Shown here: positions 1 to 10,757 of the stretch, one piece after another | Numbering within the stretch: the first letter of the stretch is position 1 | Layout: every line of letters begins with the position of its first letter | Source: Typhlomys cinereus | Taxonomy: Eukaryota; Chordata; Mammalia; Rodentia; Platacanthomyidae | Reading direction: 5' to 3' | Assembly (NCBI GenBank): GCA_023101885.1 | Contig: JALPQD010000115.1 | Span: forward strand, 627,953 to 691,952 | Length of the DNA: 64,000 bases | Notes under the pieces: generated by a model | Databases searched by the model: none | Told to the model about the DNA's origin: nothing | What the model saw: the letters and a program-made list of their open reading frames with translations, nothing else | Made by a program: the position numbers and the translations under genes

Positions 1-734
1 AAATGGGATGATATAAAAGCAGATTGGGCAATTAATGCCCAAATTTGTGCCATCAGACTCTTGCTTTAAGGGTTAGTTGCAAGACAGTTGTTTTCATATG
101 TTTCTTTCCATTCTTTCTCTCCCCAATCTTGCTTCCTTTTTCTAACACAAATATCCATCAATCATACCATCATACCAGGTGAGAGTCTAAATTGAACATC
201 TTGAATTTTTCTTCATTCTCTTATTTTAAGTCACAGTATAACATGATTTTAAGCTTTGTTTGTGTTTCCCCCTTTCATTATGTTGTTTATGACATTGTTC
301 CAATTTCCTATGCAATACTCCGTCTTCCTGCTCTGACATGTTCTATGACATGATATGAGGAATACTCTTTAGTTTATTTAATAGAATACTAATAGGATAT
401 GTGCTTCAGCTCTTATACACACCTCTAAATCAAAGAAGTACAAAAACAATGAACAATTGAATTGTAATGGTAATTGAAGGCTTAACTGATTAACAGCATT
501 CTGATTTTTCAATGTGTAAAATAGTCTCATAACAAGGACTTAGATATTTTGCTAAAAGTAGATTCTTCACGTGGGTTTGCAGATATCCAGTAGGTAACAA
601 AAAGCAGCATAAGAACTTGGGATTTTTGCTTCTGTTCTATATCTCTGTTGTTTTATGTCATTCTCTTCTGTGGTCACCTTAAATATCAGGAACAACAGAT
701 CTCACAGACCTTGTGACAAGAGTGGAAACTAATA
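1..734. other. unannotated AT-rich sequence
   Basis: No ORF, RNA or repeat could be recognised here. The right edge runs into a T-rich stretch that borders the antisense LTR element. Confidence 0.4.
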
Positions 735-1839
735 CTCAGGTAGCAATTGTTTTCTTTTTTTAAGGGGAGAAAGGGAGATTTATTTGGCTTGTGATTCCAA
801 AGTGGATGTAGTTCGTTATAGTGGGAATCACATGTAGCAGAATGACTACAGTTAGAAACAGGAGGTCAGTTCAGATCACTGCAGCCATAAGAGGCAGAGA
901 GAGCAAAAACAAACTGAAGAAGCTGGGCCGGACCACCAAACCAAGTCTGCTCCCTATGACTTGCCTTCCTTAATCAAGGCTCTGTATTCTTAAAGTCTAA
1001 AGATGCTACAACATTCCCAGACATTAATGACTAAGAATAAACATATGAAACTGTTGAGGGCCAACTAACCTTCAAATCTTCACATTCTACCTCTTAGTCC
1101 CCATAGATTCATGGCTATTCCAAGATACAAACCTCATTCAGTTCAATTTTTTAAAAACCCTATAGTCTACAGGAGTTCCAATGCAAAATTTGGAAGTCCA
1201 AAGTTAGAAGCCTGTTTTGAAACCTAAAGCACTTTTAATTGTGATGTCCTGTAAAACAAAACAAAAAACCAAGTTACTTACTTCCAACTACAATGACACA
1301 GAGTAAACATCTTGATTCCAAAAGGGAGGATTGGGGGCATTTCTAGGAAAGATCATATCCTAGCAAGATCAAAAACCAGCAGAAAGAATTTTAAGTCTTG
1401 TTATCTCTAATTCCAACAGCTCTAAATGTAGAATATGAGCCACTTGCTAAAATCACTTCTATTCAAAGGGGGTTCATTTCTGTCCCTCTGTGGCTTCCTG
1501 AAGCACACTACTCACTTTGACTGGTTCCTTCTCTGACATGCATCCCTCCTTGGCAGATGTTCCACTCTGGCTCTGCCATCTCTAACATCTCATGTCTCAA
1601 TGGCAATATAGATTTCAACTCTGTATCACGCAATGCCCTTCTAGTGTCTGTTTACAAATTCTCTGATTCTGTTCTACACTGCCTGAATTCAGCCACTCTC
1701 TACAACCATAGAGGAAGAATTTATGACATCCTCAATCTTGTTTCTTTAATGCCTTCAAACCCAGTATCATGCGGATGACATTGCTAAGTTTTGCTGTAAA
1801 TTTTGGTAGAGAATGTTCCCATTGGGTCATAGCTGGTTC

Positions 1840-1894
<55 letters not shown>

Positions 1895-3170
1895 ACTGGG
1901 GAGGATTTCTTCCATGCAGTAGTTTTAAAAATGGAGCAGATCATTCTTTTGGAATTCTGACTTTAGGCTCTGTCCTTCCAAAAGAATTTTCATTTTTATG
2001 GGTAGAAGTCTTCTCTAAAAGTCTTCCCCTCAGGGTGAAATATTTTTTATTCTGACTCTAAGGTGCTCATGTTGCTAATCTATTTAATAATAACTGTAAT
2101 TTTGCTGTTTACAACCTTCAGGTTTGACTCTTTATCTTTGCTCACAATTTTTCCTCATCAGACTTTACAGCTTTCATTTTTCTCTGTCCTACTTGTTGCA
2201 CTTTTCATCCTACATCTGAACAAAAGTAGTAAGAAATAGACATGCTATGGAGTCAAGGCTATGTTGTCTTGAATTTCCTCACTAAACACATCAGTCCAGT
2301 ACATTTTTGATTCAACTTCAAACAAGCTTTCAGGACTTGGAGCAAATGCAGCTAAACATCTTTGGAATTCCCCCAAGTCTAGTTCTCAGAACAGTCTTTG
2401 TTTCTTTATTGATTATCATTAGCTGGACCAGTGAGGACATCTCTCTCAGCATTACTGTTTTCTAAGTTCTCACTAGAATGATACAGTAAGCTCTGCCTCT
2501 GAGATGCAATGGTTTTCTCAACACAAAGTTTCAACATATTCCAATTTATCCCACCAAACAGTTACAGAAGCACAATAACTATATTACATCAATTACCAAA
2601 TTCTCTCATTTTCAATAGTGCCTGCTACTATTTGGTACCAAATTCTCAGTCTCACAGCAGCATCACACTCTCAATACCAACTGCTTTTACAGCTAGTCTT
2701 CTTACCAATTACTCTTATAGTTAGTCTTCTTTGTGGCTGTGAAACAATACACAATGCACAAATGACTTAAGGGAGAAAGGAGATTTATTAGTTTACAGTT
2801 CTAGAGGGGTTATACCCCATTATGGTAAGAATCACATAGCAGAAGGGATGACTGTAAGCAGAAGAAGGAAGCCAGTTTAGGTCACTACAGTCATTTAGAA
2901 GGCAGAGAACAAAAGCACAATGATTTTTCTTATACTTACACGTTCCACATGACCAGTCCTGAAATAATGATTAGTCATGATTGATTAATTATGTGTATCT
3001 ATCCCCTCCACATTTCTGTCCTTTCTTTTGTAATCAAGGAGTTCATGCCAGTGCCCCCAAGATAGGCTAAGAATGCTGGTCCCTTAGTATTTCTGGTGTA
3101 ACAATAACAATCAAAATTCCTTTCCTGCTTTTCACCATTACTTTTTTTCCTGAGTGGATAAATCTTAATT
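735..3170 (-). mobile_element. antisense MaLR-type LTR retroelement (ORR1/MT-like), degraded
   Basis: Two diverged copies of one sequence sit at about 745-900 and 2765-2900. Both share the blocks 'gggagaaa..gagattta', 'agaatcacat' and 'ggtcactacag/gatcactgcag', so they are read as paired LTRs. On the minus strand the right-hand copy ends near 2725 with an 'aagactaact' motif. It is followed by 'agttggtatt..' and 'gctgctgtgag', which resembles the ERVL/MaLR primer-binding region (ttggtaccag...gctgtga). The 1.0-2.7 kb interior would be non-coding MaLR internal sequence; no gag or pol is visible, as expected for these non-autonomous elements. Outer limits are approximate and the subfamily is uncertain. 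Confidence 0.5.
1841..1892. repeat. (GT)n microsatellite
   Basis: About 25 GT units inside the MaLR interior. The overlapping ORFs on both strands (poly Cys-Val and His-Thr) are artefacts of the repeat. Confidence 0.95.
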
Positions 3171-3857
3171 ATTGAGATCCCCCCCACCCCAAAGACTCAG
3201 AACTCTGGCCTAAGACTCTGGAAAGAACCTCAGGAGAGCAAAATGTGCAATTGGAGCTGAAACATAATAAGACACATTGTATTGGAAGCTAGAAATTGTC
3301 CTCGAATGACATTGGTAAATAAATCTGTATTTGGAGGACTGGCTAAGCTACCTGGACATTAGAAATTTTTTGGAACTGACTTATACCATAATCTTTCCCT
3401 CTCCTCCCCAAGCATCCTGTCACTTCAGAGTTCACCATTATGTTCTCATGGTTTCATCATTTAACTCAACATAAGTATAACTGAATTAATATACTAAGGA
3501 CCATTGTTTCCCATTTTTTTAATCCTCATTAGGAACAGAATACTTATTGACACAGAGTGGCCCAAGTGTATTGTTTGGCTTCCTCACCCTGCATTCCATC
3601 ATCACAGCTGGTGTGACCTGATGATGGTCTTCTTCACGTTGTCACCATCATTCTGTTACCTCTAATACATATGTAAAGCTCATGCAGAGCAACATGACAA
3701 TTAGAAAGTATGTCTTCTTTCTCCATCTAAAATGTTCCAGTTGCGCCCTATTAATTCTAGAAGAAATACTAATTTAAAAATGCTTTTAAAGTATTTTACT
3801 TGGTGTGGATTCATTGTATCTAGTGATGGACTTCACGTAGACATTTTCATCCATGTA
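3171..3857. other. unannotated sequence
   Basis: Begins with a C-run (about 3180-3193). No recognisable repeat, exon or RNA was seen up to the SINE target-site copy at 3858. Confidence 0.35.
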
Positions 3858-3898
3858 TATCATAAGTTTTTAAAAAATATTTTATTTATTTATTTATT

Positions 3899-3994
<96 letters not shown>

Positions 3995-4237
3995 GCACTG
4001 TGCATCTCTGTGGAGGACTAAGGGTGACTTCAGGAATCATCCTGGATTGCTTCAACCTCCTTTTTGCTTCACTATGGGATTTCCCAGGCTCTGCCCACCA
4101 GAGATGAAAGTGTAAGCCACTGCTGTTTCCACTTGGTGTTTTTACATGGGACCTGGGATCTGAACTTAGGACCTTCTGCTTGTGAGACAGAATCTTAACC
4201 CCTGGGCTATCTCTTCAGCCCAGGTATCATAAGTTTT
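3858..4237 (-). mobile_element. lineage tRNA-headed SINE (older subfamily) with target-site duplication
   Basis: The minus strand starts near 4224 with a B2/ID-like tRNA head (gggctgaagagatagccc..). It runs through the family body ('ggtcctaagttcagatccc', 'gggcagagcctgggaaatc', 'atgattcctgaagtcaccc') and ends in an A/T-rich tail at about 3871. A 13-bp direct repeat (tatcataagtttt) flanks it at 3858-3870 and 4225-4237. The tail has grown into compound (CT)n, (GT)n and (GA)n microsatellites between about 3902 and 3995. Confidence 0.8.
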
Positions 4238-5845
4238 GAGCATATTTATCTTCTATGTCCTCAGTCCTTTTCCCTTATGCTGTCTCACCTTTCCAGAAAA
4301 CTACTCCCTTTTATTATGACAAGTGCTTTTGCAGTGATGTATCCACCTTCTGCTCTGAATTTGAACTTGTTAGCTGTTAAGCAAGGTAGATTCTTTAGGA
4401 GAGAACTCCTTCTATATTAACTCACCCTTAAGTGTCTTCTGTTTTAGTTTAGACATGATTTTTTTTGTGGGGAAAATGAAGCATGTACAAAGGTATTCTT
4501 GGCTGCCATTTTAGTCATTCAAAACATGCTTCATAACCTCAAGCTAACCACACCTCAAAAATGTGACTAACATCTTTCCCTCTTAAATGGTGACCTTAAA
4601 GTGAGCATGTTCAGGAATATACTGATTAACTGAACATGCTAACTCATGTGCCTGCCCCTAAAGTTCTGTTGTCCACGAACATGTCCTTGAATAAGTCCTC
4701 TGTGATCCCTTCTACTTTTTCTGAGTACACACAGCTGTGTTCCCTTCTACTTTTTCTGAGTACGCACAGTTGGGAAATTATGTTAACGCTCTCCTATGAG
4801 AGAGCTATGAGCAATAAATCTCTCTTATTGATGACTTTTGCTTTGTGCCTCACCATTGCATTGGGTCACAATATTCTCTTCCTTTGTCTTTCTTTGCTCC
4901 TTGATCTATAGCTGTGCTCCCTTCCTTCTAATCCTTCATACCCACTCTATTCTCTCTCATCCATGCAAATATTCCAATCTCCCTTTTACCTCTTTTATCA
5001 TGTTTGCTATAATCCCATAACTCTGTGGCCAGGGGTCAACACCCTAGCCTCAATGAAGTTTCTTGATTCCAAGTCTTGTCAAGCTCTCCCTCCCGATGGC
5101 TTGATCTTATCCTGACCCTCCTTTATGGTACTTTACTGTTATTTTTATAGGAAATCTAGTGGTGGTTTTATTCATATGCACTCATTCCACTAAAAGATAA
5201 GTTCCATGAACTAAAACAACAACAACAAAAAAACATGCATTGCTATGAAAGGAGTGATGAGAGTTATTATAGTGGGATCAGATATTAGCTATAATGTATG
5301 AATTTTCTTACAGATTACATAAGTAGTTGTGAGAAATGTTAGTAGAAATATGGATAATGGAGTTGATTCTGACAAGGTTTCAGATGAAAATTAAGGGAAA
5401 AGTGTTGGAAGCTAAACTAGAGTAGTTTTTTTTTATAAATTAGCAAACAACTTTGCTGACTTATATCCCTGCCTGAGGGTTTTATGCAAGGTAGAATTTA
5501 AGAGTGACGGATTAGGATATATGAGAGAGTACATTTTTTAACCAGAATATTGAATAAACTTCTTGGATACTTTTAGCCACATATGGCTACAGCCAAGAGG
5601 AGAGAAATGTTTCCAAAATAGAATTTATAACTTAAAAAGAAGCAAAGTGGAAAGATCTAGAAAATTTTCAGCCTGAGGCTACATCAAGATTGAAAAGGCA
5701 TCCTTAGGAAAACAATCCCAAACCAATGATTTATCCTAGGTATTCTTCCAGAAAGGAGTGAAAAGGACAAAGAGAATCTAGGTTACAGGCCTTGGGAAAG
5801 AAAAATCTCTGAAAGGTACTGGGGACATCTTTGAGGTTCTCCCTA
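4238..5845. other. unannotated sequence with a 35-bp tandem duplication
   Basis: A segment beginning tcccttctactttttctgag occurs at 4706 and again at 4741, with only a few differences. Otherwise this is AT-rich sequence with short ORFs only and no recognised repeat. Confidence 0.4.
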
Positions 5846-6490
5846 TTGTCATAGGTGCAGAGTGCAGCAGGGCAGAATGAATTGAGATGGGCCTGGAGTG
5901 CCGCCCATAGGCTCGCTGTCCAGGGTCACTTCAGGACTCTGTTCCATGTGTTGCAGGATGGTTTTCTTGGCCTTCCACATCATGTCTCCAGAGGAACTAG
6001 GCATGATTCTGGTCACTGCTCCAGCCATTGTTCTGGAAGGTACCAAGTGTCAGCCTCAGCAGTGTCTATGTGGTGCTAATTTTGTGAGCAGATATGAAGT
6101 CATGCCGACCTTTACTGAGATCTTAAAGATTTATTGGACAAAACTTGGAGACCCAGGTAACTTCCCCTGGGGCACAACCACCTCCGAGTGTTGACACTGT
6201 GATGATGCGTAGCGGAGCTGTGGGAGCAGGATTGCCTGTGAGATATGCCCACTGTTCTCACCTCTTAATTGTCATCACGTGCAGTGCAGTGTGGGAGAGC
6301 CACAGGTGCTAGATGCACACCAGTGCGAGCTGCTGTGCAGGTTTAGCACTGAAAAGTCTATGCAATTGAGCTGCTTGATGCCTCCCTGTCCTATCTGCTA
6401 CCCAGTGTGGTCAGAAGGTGAGACATGGAGTCAGAGGACATTACTTCCTACAGTGACCCATTTCCTCTTCTTGGAGTGTGAGTGTTGATG
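5846..6490. other. less AT-rich segment with overlapping short ORFs, unrecognised
   Basis: ORFs of 98, 74 and 69 codons lie on the plus strand and one of 65 codons on the minus strand. None matches a family I know. Base composition is visibly richer in G+C than the flanks. It could be an old processed pseudogene or simply unique sequence; there is no poly-A tail or duplication to decide. Confidence 0.25.
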
Positions 6491-6722
6491 GTTTGTCTGT
6501 CCCCCCTGTTTTATTCTGAGTAACCATTCAATTCTATCAGCTCACAGCTAGTGGGATGTAAGAATGAGGACGAGTCCTACTTGGACTCTCACCTGTACTT
6601 GATCTAGATGAGTCTCTGGATTTACAACTTTTTAGTTGATGCAGAAAGGAGCTAAGATTTTGGGGCTTTGGAAATGGAGGGAATATATTTTATGTGTGAG
6701 AAGAAAACAGATTGGGGTATAC

Positions 6723-7034
6723 TGTTATAGTTCCAAAGTTTACACATTGGAAACTTAATTCTTCATGCAGTAGTGTTGAGAGGTGGGGCACGACACCTCC
6801 ATTCTCGTGAATAGAGTAATGTCATTGTGGTGGGAGCTTCTTGTTGAGGGATGTTTCCTTCTGAAGGTTGACTTTGAAGCTCCTTTCCTCTCTTGCCACC
6901 CAGCATGGGAAGATGCAGCAAGAAGACCTTTGTGAGACTTTCCAACTTCCAAACTTGAGGAAGTAAACTTCTGTCCTGTATTAGTTATGTGACTTGTGGA
7001 ACTGTGTCACCACAGTATGGAATGGATTAAGACA
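6723..7034 (+). mobile_element. solitary MaLR LTR, MST-like
   Basis: Starts TGTTATAGTT and ends ..GGATTAAGACA, the expected TG...CA ends. Internal MST landmarks are present in order: 'gagaggtggggc', 'gaatagagtaatg', 'gggaagatgcagcaagaag' and a terminal 'tcaccacagta'. Length is about 312 bp. No clear flanking duplication, consistent with age. Confidence 0.75.
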
Positions 7035-7195
7035 ATGCTTCTCACATAGAAGTGTTTTAAAGAATTAGTAAAATATTACAAATTGTTTTTGCCAAATCTA
7101 AAACATCATGTTATTAATCAATACTGTTTATTGTTAATCAACAGAAAGCTGTCTGAAGTTCATTTGTCAAAATTGTCAACCTCCAAGGTTAAGAA

Positions 7196-8040
7196 TTGTC
7201 TCAGGATATGCACATTTATGTATGTGGATATGCAAGTATACATGTGAGAGTATACATGCAAGTGAATGAAGATGCATATGACTAGCCATGCCTGTGGCAG
7301 TACATGGTGAGTGTATATGAATATGAGTTCATGTGTGTTAGTGCACATGTGTTGTTTAGCTGTGTATGTGAGAGAGTATATGTGCATGTATATGTATAAA
7401 TATACATTCGTGTGAGTGTATGTGAATATCAGCATAGGTGTGTTTGAATGCACATGCATATCTTAGTATTCATGTGTGCTAATGCATATGCATGTGAATA
7501 TATATGTGTGCTAGTATACATGCATGGATTATATGTGTATGTGACTACAAATATGTGTAAGTGTACATTAATATAAATATATATGCATGTAGGTATATAT
7601 GTATATGCACGTGAACTGTATGTTGTGAGTATTTATGTATATGTGGTTGTAGATGTACACGTTTGCATATGAATATGCATGTGTATGAGTATATGTGGAC
7701 ACACACATGGGAGTATATATGCAACTGATATTTGTGTATATATGAGTGGTATGTATGGATGTAAATGTATGTGAGTGTGTGCAAGGGTGTATGTGGGTGA
7801 AAATGGGTGTGTTTGTGAATATATATACATGCCCAAGATATATGTGGCTGTGAATCTATGTGAATGCATACTTGCGTGTGAGTATATGAATGTTCATACA
7901 TATAAATATTGTGCATATCGCCAAATGTTTATGATAATGATGTGTGCAAATGTCTGTGGGTGTATGCACATGAGTGTACATGTATGTCACTGTATGTGAG
8001 TGCATGTGCATAAATGTGAGTGTACATGAGCACGAGTGTA
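7196..8040. repeat. degenerate TG/TA-rich cryptic simple repeat
   Basis: About 840 bp of alternating purine-pyrimidine words such as gtgtatgtg, atatgcatg and gtgagtgtatatg, with no fixed period. The long reading frames here (up to 123 codons, His/Tyr/Ile rich on the minus strand) follow from the composition and are not genes. Confidence 0.85.
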
Positions 8041-9185
8041 TAGACTGTTAACTCCTTGCTCACTTCCATGACAGTGTCGCAGAAGGAGACATAAATACTC
8101 CTTTGGTTTTAGGAATAAATCTAAACAATTAAAACAATTTCATAAAATGGAGCAAACTTCAGTAAACATTGATGGGAACAAGATTTCTCTGCAATTGATT
8201 CTCAAATAGAGGATGAAGAGGAAATTCTTTTTATTTCTCCAAATGCCAAAAGAATTTACAAAATTAAAAAAATCTGAATCATTATAATATAAAGTGAATA
8301 TGTGTCAAAGTTTGTGAATTCATTACTAAGGTGGTTGGTAAGATGATAAAGCTGCAAAAAGCACTATGGAACTGGGGTTTATACAGCTCACAGGACATCT
8401 CAAAATCTGTGTGGATTCATTTGTATGAATAAGAAAGAAATCTGATTCAGATCCTACAAGGACATGCAGTTGTAACCTTGGCGGCATTTTTCAAGTAACA
8501 GAAATAACTTACATTTCTATCAGCCAAGCATCTGCACATAGCACAGAGTTTCATACCGTGTGGACTCTGTTCAGCAGTAAACTGAAATAGTGAATTGAAC
8601 TGTCAGAAGAGCTAGCTGACTAGAGAATTAAAAGACCCCTTCTGGGTCAGTAGAGTCAGTTTTACAGTGTGACATTGAAGGAATTTGAACCATCTGTCTG
8701 GCCTACTTTCTAAGTTTTAGTGTAATTAATTAACAAACTGATGACTTAAATTTGATTTCCCACTGGTGGACCTATGTAGCACCCTGAATGCCCTTGTAGG
8801 GCAGCTATCATCAAGTCAGATTGTGTCAGCAACAGGACTGGCGAGTGCAGCAGGCCAGCATCTGCACAGGATGAGGAAAGAAGCATTAGAAGCAAAGTGA
8901 TTGTCTAGCATGTATTTGTCCTTTCCTGCTCTTTTTTAAAGATGTCTCGTGTTGCCTTTGATACTTGAAGCTCAATACCACCTGCCTAGATCAAAGGCAC
9001 GGCTTCCTCCCACCCGTCACTGTGGTTCCATGACACTTTATTCATATCTTTAGCATAAAATGCACCACATTATTTTCATTTATTTGTTAGTGAAAGTGAG
9101 AAGAGACAAAGAATGAAAAATAAATAATTCCTTGTCATATGTCTGGGGTTTTGAAATTGTCCTTTTCATGGAATCTTGATTGGTG
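8041..9185. other. unannotated sequence
   Basis: Nothing recognised; no ORF of interest, no tails or duplicated flanks. A block near 8330-8420 vaguely resembles a decayed SINE head but could not be supported. Confidence 0.35.
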
Positions 9186-9189
9186 GAGG

Positions 9190-9511
9190 CATGCATCTGT
9201 GGTTTCTTGGTGGTTGTTTGGTGAAGGCAGCATGTATCTATGGTTCATAGGTACTTGGAAAGTGGGAGCATGCATCCGTGGTTCATGGGTAATTGGCAGG
9301 TGGAGTCATGTGTTTGTGATTCATGGGTGTTTGATAGTTGAAGGCATGCAGCTATTGCTCATGAGTGCTTGGCAGAGGGAGGCATGCATCTGTGCTTCAT
9401 GAGTGGTTAGCTGGTGAAGGCATGCATTTGTTGCTCATGGCTGGTTGACTGGTGGAGGCATGCATCTGTGCTTCATGAGTGGTTGGTCAATGGAGGCATG
9501 CATCTGTGTGA
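9190..9511 (+). repeat. 38-bp minisatellite, about 8.5 units
   Basis: The core 'catgcatctgtg' (with variants) begins at 9190, 9231, 9269, 9307, 9345, 9383, 9421, 9459 and 9497. After a first step of 41 bp, every step is exactly 38 bp. Each unit reads roughly core, then 'ttcatgggtggttggc', then 'ggtggaggcatg'. The units are degenerate, so this is an old array that has kept its register. An 87-codon ORF crosses it, but 38 is not a multiple of three, so successive units are read in shifting frames. Confidence 0.9.
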
Positions 9512-10285
9512 TTCTCCCACCTCTCCAGACAGATGACTCCATGTCTTCCCTGCGTGGTGTCTCTATATTGTTTCTTACTGTGTTTCTTAACCACAGCATA
9601 AGAATTACATCGCAACTTAGTTTGTAGGCTACTGTTAAGTTTCATGCCTAACATAGTCTAGTTACTCCCCAGATACTTACTGGCTTAAAGGAAAATTGCC
9701 AAAATTTAATGTCAGAGTTGGAACTGGATCCATCTCTCTTGTGTCTTAAACAATGACTCTTCCTAGTACAGTCAGAGCCCCTCAAAACTGTACATTGTGT
9801 ATGACAGACTAGTGTTATGGATGATGGCAATGAAGGACAGATATGAGAGCTTCACACACATGGACTGTTTCCTTCTAGAACTGCCTAGAACTCACACACA
9901 CAGTAGAAATGACAGGGAACGTATTCTCCCCAGTTCCCCTTGCCTTAGAGAAGAGGCCTCTCGTCTTCACCTCCCATGCTTCATCCTCTTTGTCAACACC
10001 CATCTTTAGCTGAGGGGACAGTTGTCTCTATGAAGCATGGTTTTTATTTGGCATCTAGACGTAGGTTCTCAGTTGTGCTGACACTTTTTTCTCTTCTAAG
10101 ATTCCTTTATTTTCAAAACAATTATATAGTATAATTATATTATAAGACAATTCTTATTGGGAGAAATATCCAAAGTTTTAGAGAAGGGAACATTCATCAC
10201 CCAAAGGCAATTTAACTGTAAAACTTTAATATTCAAAATTCTGGAAGATCCATGCATATATATGTATATATGTGTGTGTATACAT
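9512..10285. other. unannotated sequence
   Basis: Unique-looking sequence with short ORFs on both strands. An AT-rich patch at about 10100-10145 precedes a TATG-rich patch at 10253-10285. No gene or repeat recognised. Confidence 0.35.
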
Positions 10286-10420
10286 ATTTCTGACTCCCGG
10301 GGTCTGGGTGACCCCATCGCAGGCTCGGCCATTCACCTCGAGCCCACGAGGTCCCTGCCTGTCCCCCCTCTCCAATCCCCCCCTTCCCGGCCTGGAGGGG
10401 GGTTCGGCAACAGTGCATAT
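10286..10420. other. isolated GC-rich islet
   Basis: About 135 bp of strongly GC-rich sequence (ccggggtctgggtgacccc, cacctcgagcccacgagg, ggcctggaggggggttcgg) with several CpGs, embedded in AT-rich DNA. Origin not recognised. Confidence 0.5.
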
Positions 10421-10563
10421 GGTGCTGTTGTTTTCTAGATTACCATACTTTATTTAATGACTTAAGTTGTCCATATCTGTTACTTCTAATTTGTGGTAAT
10501 TATATATAATCCAAAAATAATGAAGCTAAATTTTAGTATGTCTATTTAAAATACCATTTATTG

Positions 10564-10757
10564 GGCTGGGAGATGGCTCAGGGTATAAAGGGACTTGAGC
10601 ACAAGCCTGAAGACTTGAGTGTGAGCCCTGAAGCCCACATGGTGGAAAGAGAAAATTGACTTCTGAAAATGGTTCTCTGACCTCCATATGGTACGCACAC
10701 AGTGACCTCTGCCCCCCTCTTTTCTCTCTGTCTTTCGCTATCTGAAATAAATAAAGT
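10564..10757 (+). mobile_element. B2/B3-like tRNA-derived SINE
   Basis: Has the head 'ggctgggagatggctcaggg', a box-B-like stretch further on, 'cccacatggtgg', 'tctgacctcc' and a terminal 'gaaataaataaag'. This is the order of a rodent B2/B3 element, although quite diverged. Confidence 0.75.

Noticed and set aside
7545..7916. 123-codon His/Tyr/Ile-rich minus ORF
   Set aside because: Lies wholly in the TG/TA cryptic repeat.
9190..9511. Regular 38-bp array considered as CRISPR-like
   Set aside because: No unique spacers: the whole unit repeats with variation, there are no cas genes, and the setting is a mammalian genome.
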